Below, piece by piece: positions 35,520-46,355 of a DNA stretch of 46,712 bases. Position numbers and translations under genes: made by a program. Source of the stretch: Methylophaga muralis. Its GTDB lineage: Bacteria; Pseudomonadota; Gammaproteobacteria; Nitrosococcales; Methylophagaceae. Every line of letters starts with the position of its first letter. Position 1 is the stretch's first letter. Below the pieces are notes generated by a model that was not told the origin of the DNA, made no database searches, and saw nothing but the letters and a program-made list of their open reading frames with translations. The stretch is from positions 1-46,712 of the forward strand of contig NZ_MCRI01000020.1 of NCBI RefSeq assembly GCF_001720165.1, read 5' to 3'.

Positions 35520-36686
35520 TTGGTGCCTTTTTCCGGTCTTCCCTACTGGCGACTGTCAGGGTTTTATCTTTTTTATTTTGCAACCTTGGGAATTCTGGTG
35601 CCCTATTGGGGCCTCTACCTGCAATGGGAAGGTTTCAGCGCCAGGCAAATTGGTGAGTTAACCGCCATTTTGTTGGCAACCAGAATCATCGCACCTAATG
35701 TCTGGGGTTGGATTGCCGATCATCGTGGTCAGCGAATGCGCATCGTTCGACTGGCAAGTTTTCTCAGCATTTTGGCTTTCTCTGCCATTTTTATCTCACA
35801 AAGTTATTACTGGATTGCAGGCGTGATGGTGCTGTTCAGTTTTTTCTGGAATGCTTCGCTACCCCAATTTGAAGTCACTACCCTGCAACATCTGGGGGAG
35901 CATAGTCACCATTACAGCAAAATCCGTGTATGGGGCTCAATTGGTTTTATCTGTGTGGTAGTAATACTAGGCTGGCTATTGGATCGGTATGATGCGGGCA
36001 TAGTGCCTTATGCGTTACTGATCTCTATCTCCGGGATTTGGCTAATCAGTTTGAGCGTACCCGAATCGGCCAGTCGGCACCTTAGTTTGAATCATATTCC
36101 GATCAAAACCTTGCTCAAACAACCTTCCGTACGCGCTTTTTTAGCCATCTGTTTTTTAATGCTGGTCAGCCATGGCCCCTACTATACTTTTTATAGCATT
36201 TATCTGGAGCAGCATGGCTACAGTCGAACCCTTATTGGACAGTTATGGGCATTAGGCGTCATCGCGGAGTTAATGGTATTCCTGGTGATGCATCGCTGGT
36301 TACCACGTTTTGGTATCCGTAAGGTATTGCTGGCGAGCTTATTATTGGCTGCGCTTAGATGGTTGCTGATCGCCTTTTATGCTGATCAGATATTGATTTT
36401 AATTGTCGCACAATCATTACATGCCGCAAGCTACGGAGCCTATCATGCCGCTTCAATTGCCTGGGTGCATCACCACTTTATCGGATGCAACCAAGGACGA
36501 GGCCAGGCGTTGTATAGCAGCATGAGTTTTGGTGCTGGAGGCGCGGCAGGGAGTCTCTTGAGTGGTTATTTATGGCTCACCCCTGGGCCTCAAATAACAT
36601 TCATACTGGCAGCTTTAACCGCGAGCAGTGCTTTTTTAATTGGCTTTATCTGGCTCAAAACAATTAAAACGCCCGCTGTTAAATAA
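35520..36686 (+). CDS. Major facilitator superfamily transporter (HcaT-like)
   Basis: A 388-residue membrane protein with about 12 helices. PYWRLSGFYLFYFATLGILVPYWGLYLQWEGFSARQIGEL at the start and GWIADHRGQRMRIVRLASF (the loop 2-3 MFS motif) place it in the MFS_1-like / 3-phenylpropionate permease branch. LNHIPIKTLLKQPSVRAFL forms the central loop. The start is uncertain: TTG 35520 and GTG 35523 are adjacent and neither has a ribosome site, so translational coupling with aroC is likely. The substrate is unknown; the HcaT name reflects only sequence family. Confidence 0.8.
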   Translation: MVPFSGLPYWRLSGFYLFYFATLGILVPYWGLYLQWEGFSARQIGELTAILLATRIIAPNVWGWIADHRGQRMRIVRLASFLSILAFSAIFISQSYYWIAGVMVLFSFFWNASLPQFEVTTLQHLGEHSHHYSKIRVWGSIGFICVVVILGWLLDRYDAGIVPYALLISISGIWLISLSVPESASRHLSLNHIPIKTLLKQPSVRAFLAICFLMLVSHGPYYTFYSIYLEQHGYSRTLIGQLWALGVIAELMVFLVMHRWLPRFGIRKVLLASLLLAALRWLLIAFYADQILILIVAQSLHAASYGAYHAASIAWVHHHFIGCNQGRGQALYSSMSFGAGGAAGSLLSGYLWLTPGPQITFILAALTASSAFLIGFIWLKTIKTPAVK

Positions 36687-36732
36687 CCATTCAAATAACG
36701 TGGTAAGCTTCCCATAAGTACCGCAAAGCCGC

Positions 36733-38148
<1,416 letters not shown>

Positions 38149-38150
38149 CC

Positions 38151-39359
38151 ATGGCGCGTTTAAGACGATTCCTTGACAGGATAGAGCCGTCATTCCAAAA
38201 AGGCGGACCATACGAGAAGTATTTTGCCGTCTATGAAATGATCGATACGTTCATTTACAGCCCGGGTGATGTGACTCGTGGCTCTCCGCATGTTCGAGAT
38301 GGTATCGACCTTAAGCGGGTAATGAGTTACGTCGTGCTCGCAACCTTACCGGTTTTGATGCTGATGTTATGGAATACCGGCTATCAGGCTAACAGTGCCA
38401 TGGCCCAATTGGGTATGTCGACGTTGGAAGGCTGGCGTGGCTGGATCTTGACCAGTTTTGGTATCGGTTATGATCCCAACAGCATGTTCTCTAACATGTT
38501 CCACGGGCTTTTATACTTTTTGCCGATATACCTGACGACATTGATTGCCGGTGGCACTTTTGAGGTCATTTTTGCTGCAGTGAGAAACCATGAAGTCAAT
38601 GAAGGCTTTTTGGTCACTTCAATGCTCTACAGCTTGACACTGCCACCCTCAACGCCATTATGGCAGGTGGCTCTGGGTATTATCTTTGGTGTCGTCATTG
38701 GCAAAGAAGTATTTGGCGGTACAGGCAAAAACTTCTTGAACCCCGCATTAACTGGCCGGGCATTTTTGTACTTTGCCTACCCTGCACAAATGTCCGGCGA
38801 TGCAATCTGGACAGCGATTGATGGTTACACCGGTGCAACACCTCTGGCTCTGGCAGCTTTAGGCGGTTTGGATGCGATCACCGAAGCGGGTTATACCTGG
38901 TCACAAACCTTTATCGGTCATATGCCTGGCTCTTTAGGTGAAACCTCAACACTGGCCATCCTATTAGGTGCCGCGTTCCTGCTTTATACCCGAATCGCTT
39001 CTTTCCGAATTATTTTCGGGGTGTTTATCGGTATGGTTGCTACTACCTGGCTATTCAACATGATAGGCAGTGAAACTAATCCAATGTTTGGTCTGCCCTG
39101 GTACTGGCATTTATCTCTGGGTGGTTTTGCCTTTGGTATGGTCTTTATGGCAACAGATCCCGTGTCCGCAGCGATGACGAATAAGGGGCGCTGGATCTAC
39201 GGCATATTGATAGGTTTTATGACCGTTTTGATAAGGGTAATCAATCCCGCTTTCCCAGAAGGCATTATGTTAGCCATTTTGTTTGCCAATATATTCGCAC
39301 CTCTTATCGACTATTTTGTCGTTCAGTCCAACATTAAACGAAGACTACAAAGAAGCTAA
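38151..39359 (+). CDS. nqrB: Na+-translocating NADH:quinone reductase subunit B
   Basis: A 402-residue membrane subunit with about ten helices. FMN is attached covalently to the threonine of [13 protein letters not shown] (about residue 230), which is present. [30 protein letters not shown] and [20 protein letters not shown] are family hallmarks. It carries riboflavin and the Na+ path in the known complex. Two bases separate it from nqrC. Confidence 0.96.
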   Translation: MARLRRFLDRIEPSFQKGGPYEKYFAVYEMIDTFIYSPGDVTRGSPHVRDGIDLKRVMSYVVLATLPVLMLMLWNTGYQANSAMAQLGMSTLEGWRGWILTSFGIGYDPNSMFSNMFHGLLYFLPIYLTTLIAGGTFEVIFAAVRNHEVNEGFLVTSMLYSLTLPPSTPLWQVALGIIFGVVIGKEVFGGTGKNFLNPALTGRAFLYFAYPAQMSGDAIWTAIDGYTGATPLALAALGGLDAITEAGYTWSQTFIGHMPGSLGETSTLAILLGAAFLLYTRIASFRIIFGVFIGMVATTWLFNMIGSETNPMFGLPWYWHLSLGGFAFGMVFMATDPVSAAMTNKGRWIYGILIGFMTVLIRVINPAFPEGIMLAILFANIFAPLIDYFVVQSNIKRRLQRS

Positions 39360-39361
39360 CT

Positions 39362-40189
39362 ATGGCAGAAATTACTCAGAAAAAAGGTTTTTTGGGACAG
39401 CTGATGCAGCGACCCAATGATGACCCGACAAAAACCATATTCATTGCAATAATGCTTTGTTTAGTGTGTTCGGTAATGGTGTCAACAGCTGCCGTAGCAC
39501 TTAAATCCAAGCAGATTGTGAATAAGCAGAATGATATACGCCAAAATATTTTAGCGGTGACTGACCAATATGAACCCGGAATGGACATGGAAACCGCCTT
39601 TGAGAAATTTGAAGTCAAACTGGTAGATATTGCTGCTGGCGAGTTTGCAGAAAATGATATCAACCCCGCAACATTCGATCAGCGTAAAGCTGCCGGTTCT
39701 CCCGATTTAGGTGTTCGTCTGAGTAACCGGGAAGATATTGCTGGAATTGGTAGTCGAGCTAAATATGCACCCGTTTATATTCTGCGCCAGGGTGATGAGA
39801 TCGAGCAGATCGTCATTCCGGTGCATGGATATGGATTGTGGTCGACCATGTATGGTTTTCTGTCTCTGGAAAACGACTTTAATACCATTCGCGGTTTAAG
39901 GTTTTACGAACATGCTGAAACACCCGGTTTAGGTGGTGAAATAGAAAATTCACGCTGGTTGGCCAAATGGGAAGGTAAAAAAATATTTGATGAAAATGGC
40001 AATGTGGAGTTTAGAGTTGTACGCGGTTATGTCGACAACAATACTCCACAAGCTGAATATAAAGTCGACGGTCTATCTGGAGCCACGCTGACCAGTCAGG
40101 GCGTATCCAATATGATGGTTTTCTGGTTAGGTGAAAATGGATTTGGTCCTTTTTTGCAAAACATGCGTTCAGAGGTGGGGAATAACTGA
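39362..40189 (+). CDS. nqrC: Na+-translocating NADH:quinone reductase subunit C
   Basis: A 275-residue subunit with one N-terminal helix (about residues 25-47) and a periplasmic FMN-binding domain. The flavinylation motif is [16 protein letters not shown], with the threonine acceptor in [26 protein letters not shown] and [19 protein letters not shown] are conserved. Its stop codon overlaps the nqrD start. The flavin transferase ApbE needed to load it is not encoded in this cluster. Confidence 0.96.
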   Translation: MAEITQKKGFLGQLMQRPNDDPTKTIFIAIMLCLVCSVMVSTAAVALKSKQIVNKQNDIRQNILAVTDQYEPGMDMETAFEKFEVKLVDIAAGEFAENDINPATFDQRKAAGSPDLGVRLSNREDIAGIGSRAKYAPVYILRQGDEIEQIVIPVHGYGLWSTMYGFLSLENDFNTIRGLRFYEHAETPGLGGEIENSRWLAKWEGKKIFDENGNVEFRVVRGYVDNNTPQAEYKVDGLSGATLTSQGVSNMMVFWLGENGFGPFLQNMRSEVGNN

Positions 40190-40851
40190 TGGCTAGCCAA
40201 GCAAAAACAAATGTTATCGACCCGTTAATCGATAACAACCCAATCACATTACAGGTTCTTGGTATCTGCTCAGCGTTGGCAGTTACCACCAATATGACCG
40301 CTGCCTTGATAATGTGTATCGCACTGACGACGGTCGCCGCATTTTCTGGTGCCATCATCAGTATGATTCGACACCACATTCCGTCGAGTATTCGTATCAT
40401 TGTGCAAATGACGGTTATTGCCTCTCTGGTAATCATCGTTGACCAGATCCTCAAAGCCTATGCTTATGAAGCCAGCAAACAATTATCGGTATTTGTTGGT
40501 TTGATAATCACCAACTGTATTGTTTTGGGTCGTGCAGAAGCGTATGCGATGAAAAACTCTCCTGGCATGAGTTTTCTTGATGGTTTAGGTAACGGCTTGG
40601 GTTACAGCGTAGTGTTACTTGTTGTGGCATTCTTCCGTGAATTGCTGGGCGCCGGTAAGTTGTTTGGTCAAACCATTATTCCAGTTGCCAATGAGGGTGG
40701 TTGGTATATGCCGAATGGCTTGATGCTGCTGCCTCCTAGTGCGTTTTTTATTATTGGTCTAATGATTTGGGCTATTCGTACCTGGAAACCTCGTCAAGTT
40801 GAGGCGCCCGATTATCAGATTCATCAAGTACATCGCACGGAGGTTTTGTAA
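40189..40851 (+). CDS. nqrD: Na+-translocating NADH:quinone reductase subunit D
   Basis: A 220-residue membrane subunit with about six helices, homologous to NqrE and Rnf[44 protein letters not shown] includes the conserved cysteine that helps bind the intramembrane iron centre with Nqr[34 protein letters not shown] follows. No gap to nqrE. Confidence 0.96.
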   Translation: MASQAKTNVIDPLIDNNPITLQVLGICSALAVTTNMTAALIMCIALTTVAAFSGAIISMIRHHIPSSIRIIVQMTVIASLVIIVDQILKAYAYEASKQLSVFVGLIITNCIVLGRAEAYAMKNSPGMSFLDGLGNGLGYSVVLLVVAFFRELLGAGKLFGQTIIPVANEGGWYMPNGLMLLPPSAFFIIGLMIWAIRTWKPRQVEAPDYQIHQVHRTEVL

Positions 40852-41460
40852 ATGGAGCATTATCTCAGCCTGTTTATCCGCTCAATTTTCGTTGAGAATC
40901 TGGCGCTGGCCTTCTTTTTGGGTATGTGTACCTTCCTCGCAGTGTCGAAAAAAATTGAAACGGCATTGGGCTTAGGCATAGCGGTTATTCTGGTTCAGGC
41001 AATTACTGTCCCAACCAATAATCTGATTTATCAGTATCTGCTTAAAGAAGGTGCATTATCCTGGGCCGGTTTACCTGATGTGGATTTAAGCTTCTTGGGG
41101 CTTATCAGCTACATCGGCGTAATTGCTGCCATGGTGCAAATTATTGAAATGGCCATGGATAAATACGTGCCAGCTCTCTATAACGCTTTAGGTATTTTCT
41201 TGCCTTTAATCACTGTGAACTGCGCCATTTTAGGTGGCACATTATTCATGGTTGAACGTGATTACAATCTTGCCGAAAGTGCGGTTTACGGTGTAGGTAG
41301 CGGCTTTGGTTGGGCACTGGCTATTACTGCAATTGCAGGCATCAGAGAGAAACTTAAATATTCCGACGTTCCTGACGGCCTACAAGGCCTTGGCATCACC
41401 TTCATTACTGCGGGCTTGATGGCGTTAGGATTCATGGCATTTTCGGGGATTCAACTCTAA
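40852..41460 (+). CDS. nqrE: Na+-translocating NADH:quinone reductase subunit E
   Basis: A 202-residue membrane subunit with six helices, an inverted-topology partner of NqrD. The motifs [30 protein letters not shown] and [24 protein letters not shown] carry the conserved cysteines for the NqrD/E iron site. AGVAR-like [29 protein letters not shown] is typical. It starts right after nqrD and overlaps nqrF by one base. Confidence 0.96.
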   Translation: MEHYLSLFIRSIFVENLALAFFLGMCTFLAVSKKIETALGLGIAVILVQAITVPTNNLIYQYLLKEGALSWAGLPDVDLSFLGLISYIGVIAAMVQIIEMAMDKYVPALYNALGIFLPLITVNCAILGGTLFMVERDYNLAESAVYGVGSGFGWALAITAIAGIREKLKYSDVPDGLQGLGITFITAGLMALGFMAFSGIQL

Positions 41461-42677
41461 TGGAAATCATTTTAGGCATCGTTTTATTCACGCTGATCAT
41501 CATGGCGTTGGTATTCGTTATTATCAGCGCGCGCTCCAAACTGGTAGCGACCGGTGATATCGAAATTATCGTCAACGATGAAAAAACGATTAAAACCAAG
41601 GCTGGTGGCAAGCTTTTAGGAGCTTTAGCCGATGCCAACCTGTTTGTATCTTCAGCTTGCGGTGGTGGTGGTACGTGTGCACAGTGCAAAGTAAAAATCT
41701 TCGAAGGTGGTGGCTCGATTCTGCCCACCGAAGAATCACATATCACCAAACGTGAAGCCGCTGAAGGTGACCGCTTATCTTGCCAAGTTGCCGTTAAACA
41801 AAATATGCGGATTCAAGTACCTGAAGAAGTATTTGGCGTAAAAAAATGGGAATGTACGGTTCGTTCCAACGATAACGTTGCAACCTTTATTAAAGAACTC
41901 ATTCTTGAATTACCGGAAGGTGAAAGCGTTAATTTCCGTGCCGGTGGTTTTATACAGATTGAATGTCCACCACACACTGTTGAATATAAAAACTTTGTGA
42001 TTGCTGATGAATATCGTCCTGATTGGGATCGTTTTGATTTATGGCGTTATAAATCAGTTGTGAAAGAAAATGTCGTACGCGCTTATTCAATGGCGAACTA
42101 CCCAGAAGAAAAAGGGATTGTGATGCTGAATGTTCGTATAGCATCTCCGCCTCCAAACGCAGATGATGTTCCACCGGGCATCATGTCTTCGTATATTTTT
42201 GATCTGAAACCTGGCGATAAGGTCACGATTTCAGGTCCTTTCGGCGAATTTTTTGCCAAGGATACCGATAAGGAAATGGTCTTTATTGGTGGTGGTGCCG
42301 GTATGGCACCAATGCGTTCGCATATTTTTGATCAACTGCGTCGTTTGAAATCCAAACGTAAAATGACCTTCTGGTATGGCGCTCGTAGTCTTCGAGAAAT
42401 GTTTTATACCGAAGATTTCGATGAGCTGGCAGCTGAAAATGATAACTTTACTTGGCATGTCGCATTATCAGACGCCTTACCGGAAGATAACTGGACGGGT
42501 TATACAGGCTTCATTCATAACGTTATCTATGAACACTATCTTAAAGATCATCCGGCACCTGAAGATTGTGAATATTACATGTGTGGTCCACCAATGATGA
42601 ACGCCGCCGTCATCAAAATGCTCGAAGATTTAGGTGTAGAACCTGAGAACATTATGCTTGATGATTTTGGAGGCTAA
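41460..42677 (+). CDS. nqrF: Na+-translocating NADH:quinone reductase subunit F
   Basis: A 405-residue electron-input subunit with an N-terminal membrane helix (about 3-25). The [2Fe-2S] ferredoxin domain has cysteines in [14 protein letters not shown] and LSCQ. The FAD/NADH reductase domain has [11 protein letters not shown] for flavin binding, [19 protein letters not shown] for NADH and a C-terminal [16 protein letters not shown]. It oxidises NADH and passes electrons into the complex. nqrM begins one base after its stop. Confidence 0.97.
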   Translation: MEIILGIVLFTLIIMALVFVIISARSKLVATGDIEIIVNDEKTIKTKAGGKLLGALADANLFVSSACGGGGTCAQCKVKIFEGGGSILPTEESHITKREAAEGDRLSCQVAVKQNMRIQVPEEVFGVKKWECTVRSNDNVATFIKELILELPEGESVNFRAGGFIQIECPPHTVEYKNFVIADEYRPDWDRFDLWRYKSVVKENVVRAYSMANYPEEKGIVMLNVRIASPPPNADDVPPGIMSSYIFDLKPGDKVTISGPFGEFFAKDTDKEMVFIGGGAGMAPMRSHIFDQLRRLKSKRKMTFWYGARSLREMFYTEDFDELAAENDNFTWHVALSDALPEDNWTGYTGFIHNVIYEHYLKDHPAPEDCEYYMCGPPMMNAAVIKMLEDLGVEPENIMLDDFGG

Positions 42678-42678
42678 A

Positions 42679-42882
42679 ATGAATACTTTCCTAGCCACAT
42701 TTTTGATTATTTTACTTGCAGTATTTGCCATGGCTATCGGGGTGATCTTTGGCCGTTCTGCAATCAAAGGTAGTTGTGGCGGTTTGAACCAGGTAGGACT
42801 ATCAGGAAGCTGTGGTGGTGCCTGTTCAACACAGGAAAAACAAGAGTGTGAGGCCCGAAAGCGGGCAAAACAACAAAACTAA
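42679..42882 (+). CDS. nqrM: Na+-NQR maturation protein NqrM
   Basis: A 67-residue protein (DUF539) with one N-terminal helix (about 3-22) and a cysteine-rich tail, GSCGGLNQVGLSGSCGG-ACS, holding four Cys before the EKQEC end. NqrM is required for Na+-NQR assembly, probably by delivering iron to the NqrD/E site. I chose ATG 42679, right after nqrF; the longer frame overlaps nqrF. Confidence 0.94.
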   Translation: MNTFLATFLIILLAVFAMAIGVIFGRSAIKGSCGGLNQVGLSGSCGGACSTQEKQECEARKRAKQQN

Positions 42883-42902
42883 TCAGCGTCAGGGAGAAAC
42901 TC

Positions 42903-43367
42903 ATGCTTGCATCACTCAAAGTTAAAGATCACATGAATGGCACCAAAATCACCTTCACACCTGAAATGGATGTTTTACGGGCAATTCATCAGCTGATTGA
43001 GTTTAAAATTTCCGGTGCCCCGGTGATTGACCAACGAGGCAACCTTATTGGCTTTCTTTCTGAAAAAGATTGTATGCAAGTTGCACTAAATGCAGCTTAT
43101 CAGGGTGAAGCAGCCGGCCGTGTCGAAGAGTATATGCATAACAAAGTAGAAACAATTGATTATGAGGCTTCAATTATTGAAGTCGCTCAGAAGTTTTTAC
43201 AAACAGCCTACAAGTGCTTGCCCGTGATTAAAGAAAACAGACTTGTCGGTTCAATTACCAGACAAAATATTTTGAAGGCTCTAGAGCTGACGTCGAATCC
43301 TGATGCAAAACAACCAGCCAAACAATCAACCAAACAGAACATTCATGTCAGTAATAATGTTTCCTGA
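42903..43367 (+). CDS. CBS-domain protein in the nqr operon
   Basis: A 154-residue protein made of one CBS pair. The first repeat has GAPVIDQRGNLIGFLSEKDCMQVAL (about 38-62), and the second has YKCLPVIKENRLVGSITRQNILKAL (about 98-122). A short Lys/Gln/Thr-rich tail (KQPAKQSTKQN) follows. No catalytic domain is attached. CBS pairs bind adenosyl nucleotides, so it may sense energy state for the respiratory complex. It lies 20 bases after nqrM behind AGGGAGA and before a terminator, so it is the last gene of the operon. apbE, often found here, is absent. Confidence 0.82.
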   Translation: MLASLKVKDHMNGTKITFTPEMDVLRAIHQLIEFKISGAPVIDQRGNLIGFLSEKDCMQVALNAAYQGEAAGRVEEYMHNKVETIDYEASIIEVAQKFLQTAYKCLPVIKENRLVGSITRQNILKALELTSNPDAKQPAKQSTKQNIHVSNNVS

Positions 43368-43397
43368 CAATTGAGTTATCAAATTGCTATAAAAATT

Positions 43398-43423
43398 ACA
43401 GCCGCCTCGCGGCTGTTTTTATT
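43398..43423 (+). terminator. Terminator of the nqr operon
   Basis: ACAGCCG (43398-43404) and CGGCTGT (43410-43416) form a GC-rich stem with a T-rich tail, 30 bases after the CBS gene. Confidence 0.9.
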
Positions 43424-43511
43424 TCCGAGTTTATAATTTTTCTCTTGGATTTTTTACACAGGCGATTTAGTGTAAGCTTTTGACTATCGTCATCAAACCG
43501 ACTGAGTATTT

Positions 43512-44468
43512 ATGATTTATAACAGTATCCTCGACACTATCGGTAATACCCCAATTGTCAGACTCAATAATATCGCTCCTGACCATGTTGAGATGTATGT
43601 TAAGGTTGAGGCCTTTAATCCAATGGCTTCTGTTAAAGACCGACTGGCATTTGCAGTAATAGATGACGCCGAAAAACGTGGCGTATTAAAACCAGGTCAG
43701 ACAGTTATTGAAGCCACTTCAGGTAATACAGGTATTGCATTAGCGATGGTCTGTGCAGCAAAAGGCTATCCTTTTGTCGCCACTATGGTTGAAACATTTT
43801 CGGTTGAACGACGCAAAATAATGCGAGCCATGGGCGCCAAAGTAATATTGACACCGGCAGCCGAAAGAGGCACTGGAATGGTAAAAAAAGCGGAAGAACT
43901 CGCTGAAAAACATGGCTGGTTTCTCGCTCGACAATTTGAAAACCCAGCGAATCCTGCTTTTCATCGCAATACAACAGGTCCAGAGATTCTTCGTGATTTT
44001 GCCTGCAAAAAACTCGATTACTGGGTTTCTGGCTGGGGCACAGGCGGCACATTGACGGGTGCTGGTGAAATGATAAAACTCGCCAGACCAGATACTAAAA
44101 TAGTTGCAACAGAACCTGCTGCTGCTTCAATGCTGGCTGGCGATGATTGGCATCCCCATAAAATTCAAGGCTGGACGCCGGATTTTATTCCTGATGTTTT
44201 AAATCGTGATGTCTATGACGAGTTATATCCAGTGACAGATGAAGAATCGAAAAACTGGGCATTACGCTTAGCCAGTGAAGAAGGAATCTTCTGTGGACTC
44301 TCCTGTGGTGGCACTGTAGCTGCAGCGATGAAAGTCGCTGAAACAGCCCCTGCAGGCTCTGTAATTCTAGCGATGCTACCTGACACGGGCGAACGATATT
44401 TATCAACTTATCTGTTTGAAGGTATGAACGAAGGCTCTGATGATGAGTGGCTGGCTAGCCTCGGCTAG
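43512..44468 (+). CDS. cysK: Cysteine synthase (O-acetylserine sulfhydrylase)
   Basis: A 318-residue PLP enzyme that makes cysteine from O-acetylserine and sulfide. The PLP lysine is in NPMASVKDRLAF near residue 41. EATSGNTGIALAMVCAAKGY is the substrate loop, and GWGTGGTLTGAGEMIK binds the PLP phosphate. EGIFCGLSCGGTVAAAM holds the pyridine-contact serine region. Lengths and motifs fit CysK best; CysM or a cystathionine-synthase-like role cannot be excluded. It has its own upstream region after the nqr terminator. Confidence 0.9.
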   Translation: MIYNSILDTIGNTPIVRLNNIAPDHVEMYVKVEAFNPMASVKDRLAFAVIDDAEKRGVLKPGQTVIEATSGNTGIALAMVCAAKGYPFVATMVETFSVERRKIMRAMGAKVILTPAAERGTGMVKKAEELAEKHGWFLARQFENPANPAFHRNTTGPEILRDFACKKLDYWVSGWGTGGTLTGAGEMIKLARPDTKIVATEPAAASMLAGDDWHPHKIQGWTPDFIPDVLNRDVYDELYPVTDEESKNWALRLASEEGIFCGLSCGGTVAAAMKVAETAPAGSVILAMLPDTGERYLSTYLFEGMNEGSDDEWLASLG

Positions 44469-44481
44469 CCAGCCATTTGAA

Positions 44482-45207
44482 TTACTGGTGAAGAACTGCT
44501 GCAACTGCCATAGACCAACAGCATGTATGATCAGCCCCACCGACTAAATAACTTTTCACTTTTTCACGGCTTTTAAATTTCGACAAATAAGACATTAAGA
44601 CTGAACCAGGTACCACAAAATCATGATCACCTATTAAATGCACTTGCGGTACCGCTTCCAATGCCGCACTGAAGTCAACCGGGTTTAATGATCCATATAA
44701 GGGATCTGATGCATTAAAATCCGTCCACCACCGATGATCAAGATTACCTGCAACGGTCACTAATAGTGCAACATCGCCCCTTTTTGATGCAATAATTGAA
44801 GCAATAGCACCACCACCTGAATATCCTACTAAACGAATATTTTCAGCTTTATAACGTTGTTTAATTTCAGTAATAGCCAAGTCCATCGAATCGACAACGG
44901 CCTGTGAATAGCGATGCGATGTCCATAGTTCGCGATTGCAAGAATTAAATCTTGTGGCTTTCAAATATTGACAAGGACGCCCTATATAAACGCTGTGCCC
45001 CGCTGATTCTTGGGCTAGTTTTAAGGCAATACCAGGCTCTCCATCACCCTCAATAAAGATATTAAGCGTCTCCGCTTGGATTAAATCCGGTGGGACAAAA
45101 CCAATCATAATGTGTGAACCGCCAGATAGAATTATACGGTTCCAAGATGTTGAATCATTTGCTTGAACAGCGAAAGATAGAAAAAACAGCAGCATGAATT
45201 TTTTCAT
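44482..45207 (-). CDS. Exported alpha/beta hydrolase
   Basis: A 241-residue secreted protein. Residues 1-17 are a signal peptide (MKKFMLLFFLSFAVQA, cleavage near ANDS). The alpha/beta-hydrolase nucleophile elbow is LVGYSGGGAIASI near residue 137, IEGDGEPG forms the oxyanion strand near 52, and the acid and base are plausible at GDHDFV and GGADHTCC. I chose ATG 45207, behind a perfect AGGAGGTG; the frame upstream adds 27 residues without a ribosome site. It is convergent with cysK, with 13 bases between stops. Several cysteines suit periplasmic disulfides. Substrate unknown. Confidence 0.78.
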   Translation of the reverse strand: MKKFMLLFFLSFAVQANDSTSWNRIILSGGSHIMIGFVPPDLIQAETLNIFIEGDGEPGIALKLAQESAGHSVYIGRPCQYLKATRFNSCNRELWTSHRYSQAVVDSMDLAITEIKQRYKAENIRLVGYSGGGAIASIIASKRGDVALLVTVAGNLDHRWWTDFNASDPLYGSLNPVDFSAALEAVPQVHLIGDHDFVVPGSVLMSYLSKFKSREKVKSYLVGGADHTCCWSMAVAAVLHQ

Positions 45208-45315
45208 GGAACACCTCCTTAAAGGGTGACATGAAAACTTCTGCATATAAGGTGCCAAATACGTATTTTGTAGTTTCTGACTATACAAACCACTTACTAG
45301 GATTCCAGTTTACTT

Positions 45316-45684
45316 ATGAAACCACAAATCAAACGATTTCAGACCAGTAATGAATACTTTTTTGTTGAGGGATGTTATATCAATGAACTATCCAACACCC
45401 CAGAGGATTCTGATCTTTCCATTGCTCTTGCCAGAGTTGAACCAGGAGTTACCACCCAGTGGCATCAGTTAAAGGAAACAACTGAACGCTATGTAATTCT
45501 TGAAGGTAAGGGTGTTGTAGAGATCGGTGATCTGGACCCACAAACAGTTCAAATGGGAGATGTAGTGATCATCCCGGCGTTTACCCGTCAAAGAATTACT
45601 AATATAAGCAGCGATGATCTTGTTTTTCTCGCCTTGTGTACACCTCGTTTTGCAACAGATAACTATCAATCTGTCTGCACTTAG
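45316..45684 (+). CDS. Cupin-domain protein
   Basis: A 122-residue single cupin barrel. Motif 1 is reduced but visible as VEPGVTTQWHQLKETTERYVILEGKGVVEIGD (His, Glu and the G(x)5HxH-like stretch with one His), and motif 2 is MGDVVIIPAFTRQRITNIS. Motif 2 lacks the usual His (PAFTRQ instead of PxxxxH), so metal binding may be weak or lost. Nothing indicates its substrate. It is divergent from the hydrolase gene with about 108 bases between, a likely shared control region. Confidence 0.75.
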   Translation: MKPQIKRFQTSNEYFFVEGCYINELSNTPEDSDLSIALARVEPGVTTQWHQLKETTERYVILEGKGVVEIGDLDPQTVQMGDVVIIPAFTRQRITNISSDDLVFLALCTPRFATDNYQSVCT

Positions 45685-45799
45685 AACTACTTTTACCCGG
45701 ATTACCCGAACACTTCACTGATCTCGATAATTGTCCTGGCTATTGTCCATTATCATTAGTGATTACCACTTAAAGTGGATTTATTCCGATACCAGTTAA

Positions 45800-46225
45800 T
45801 TGCGAAACTTGAGTCTTTGCTTATATGCACGGAGTTCAGAGAGGAAAACGATTACTTTTGGAAGCTTCTCGTCGCCCAGCGTCACACCAATCACGTCAGA
45901 TCTTGATGGTTGGGTACCCTATGCAGGTTCCCCAACAATGACCACCTGGCTTGAACATGTCTCTGAAGACGGTAAGTTATTAACGGGTTTTTGGGAAGCC
46001 ACACCGGGTACTTATCGGGTTACCTATAATGCTGATGAAATGGTACATATTTTCGAAGGTAAGGCCACATTAAAGGCTGATAATGGCGATCCTGTTACCT
46101 ATATTGCCGGTGACAGTTTTCTGGTTAAGGCCGGCTTTAAGGGTACCTGGATGACGCAACAAACAGTACGCAAGATTTTTGCGATTCGAGTACCTCAGGA
46201 TGCGACGTCACCCTTTGGTGAGTAA
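45800..46225 (+). CDS. Cupin_3 (DUF861) family protein, start uncertain
   Basis: A 141-residue frame whose residues from about 18 onward form a DUF861-type cupin. SPTMTTWLEHVSEDGKLLTGFWEATPGTYRVTYNADEMVHIFEGKATLKAD and AGDSFLVKAGFKGTWMT match ethanolamine-ammonia-lyase-like cupins. The first 17 residues look unlike the family and begin at TTG 45800 without a ribosome site. An ATT at 45851 (ITFGSF) sits 6 bases after GAGAGG and may be the real, non-standard start. No in-frame ATG exists before residue 46. A terminator follows at 46315. Confidence 0.72.
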   Translation: MRNLSLCLYARSSERKTITFGSFSSPSVTPITSDLDGWVPYAGSPTMTTWLEHVSEDGKLLTGFWEATPGTYRVTYNADEMVHIFEGKATLKADNGDPVTYIAGDSFLVKAGFKGTWMTQQTVRKIFAIRVPQDATSPFGE

Positions 46226-46314
46226 TAAATATTTAGCTGGTGATCCATGCTGTTAATCATTAATGTTAACAACATTAAGTTCATACATTAATGGATTGAA
46301 GACATATCAGATAT

Positions 46315-46350
46315 AAAAAGAACCCGTCTCATTTGAGACGGGTTCTTTTT
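46315..46350 (+). terminator. Strong bidirectional terminator
   Basis: AAAAAGAACCCGTCTC (46315-46330) pairs perfectly with GAGACGGGTTCTTTTT (46335-46350) around ATTT. With A and T runs on both sides it can stop transcription from either strand. It is about 90 bases after the cupin stop. Confidence 0.93.
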
Positions 46351-46355
46351 ATATA

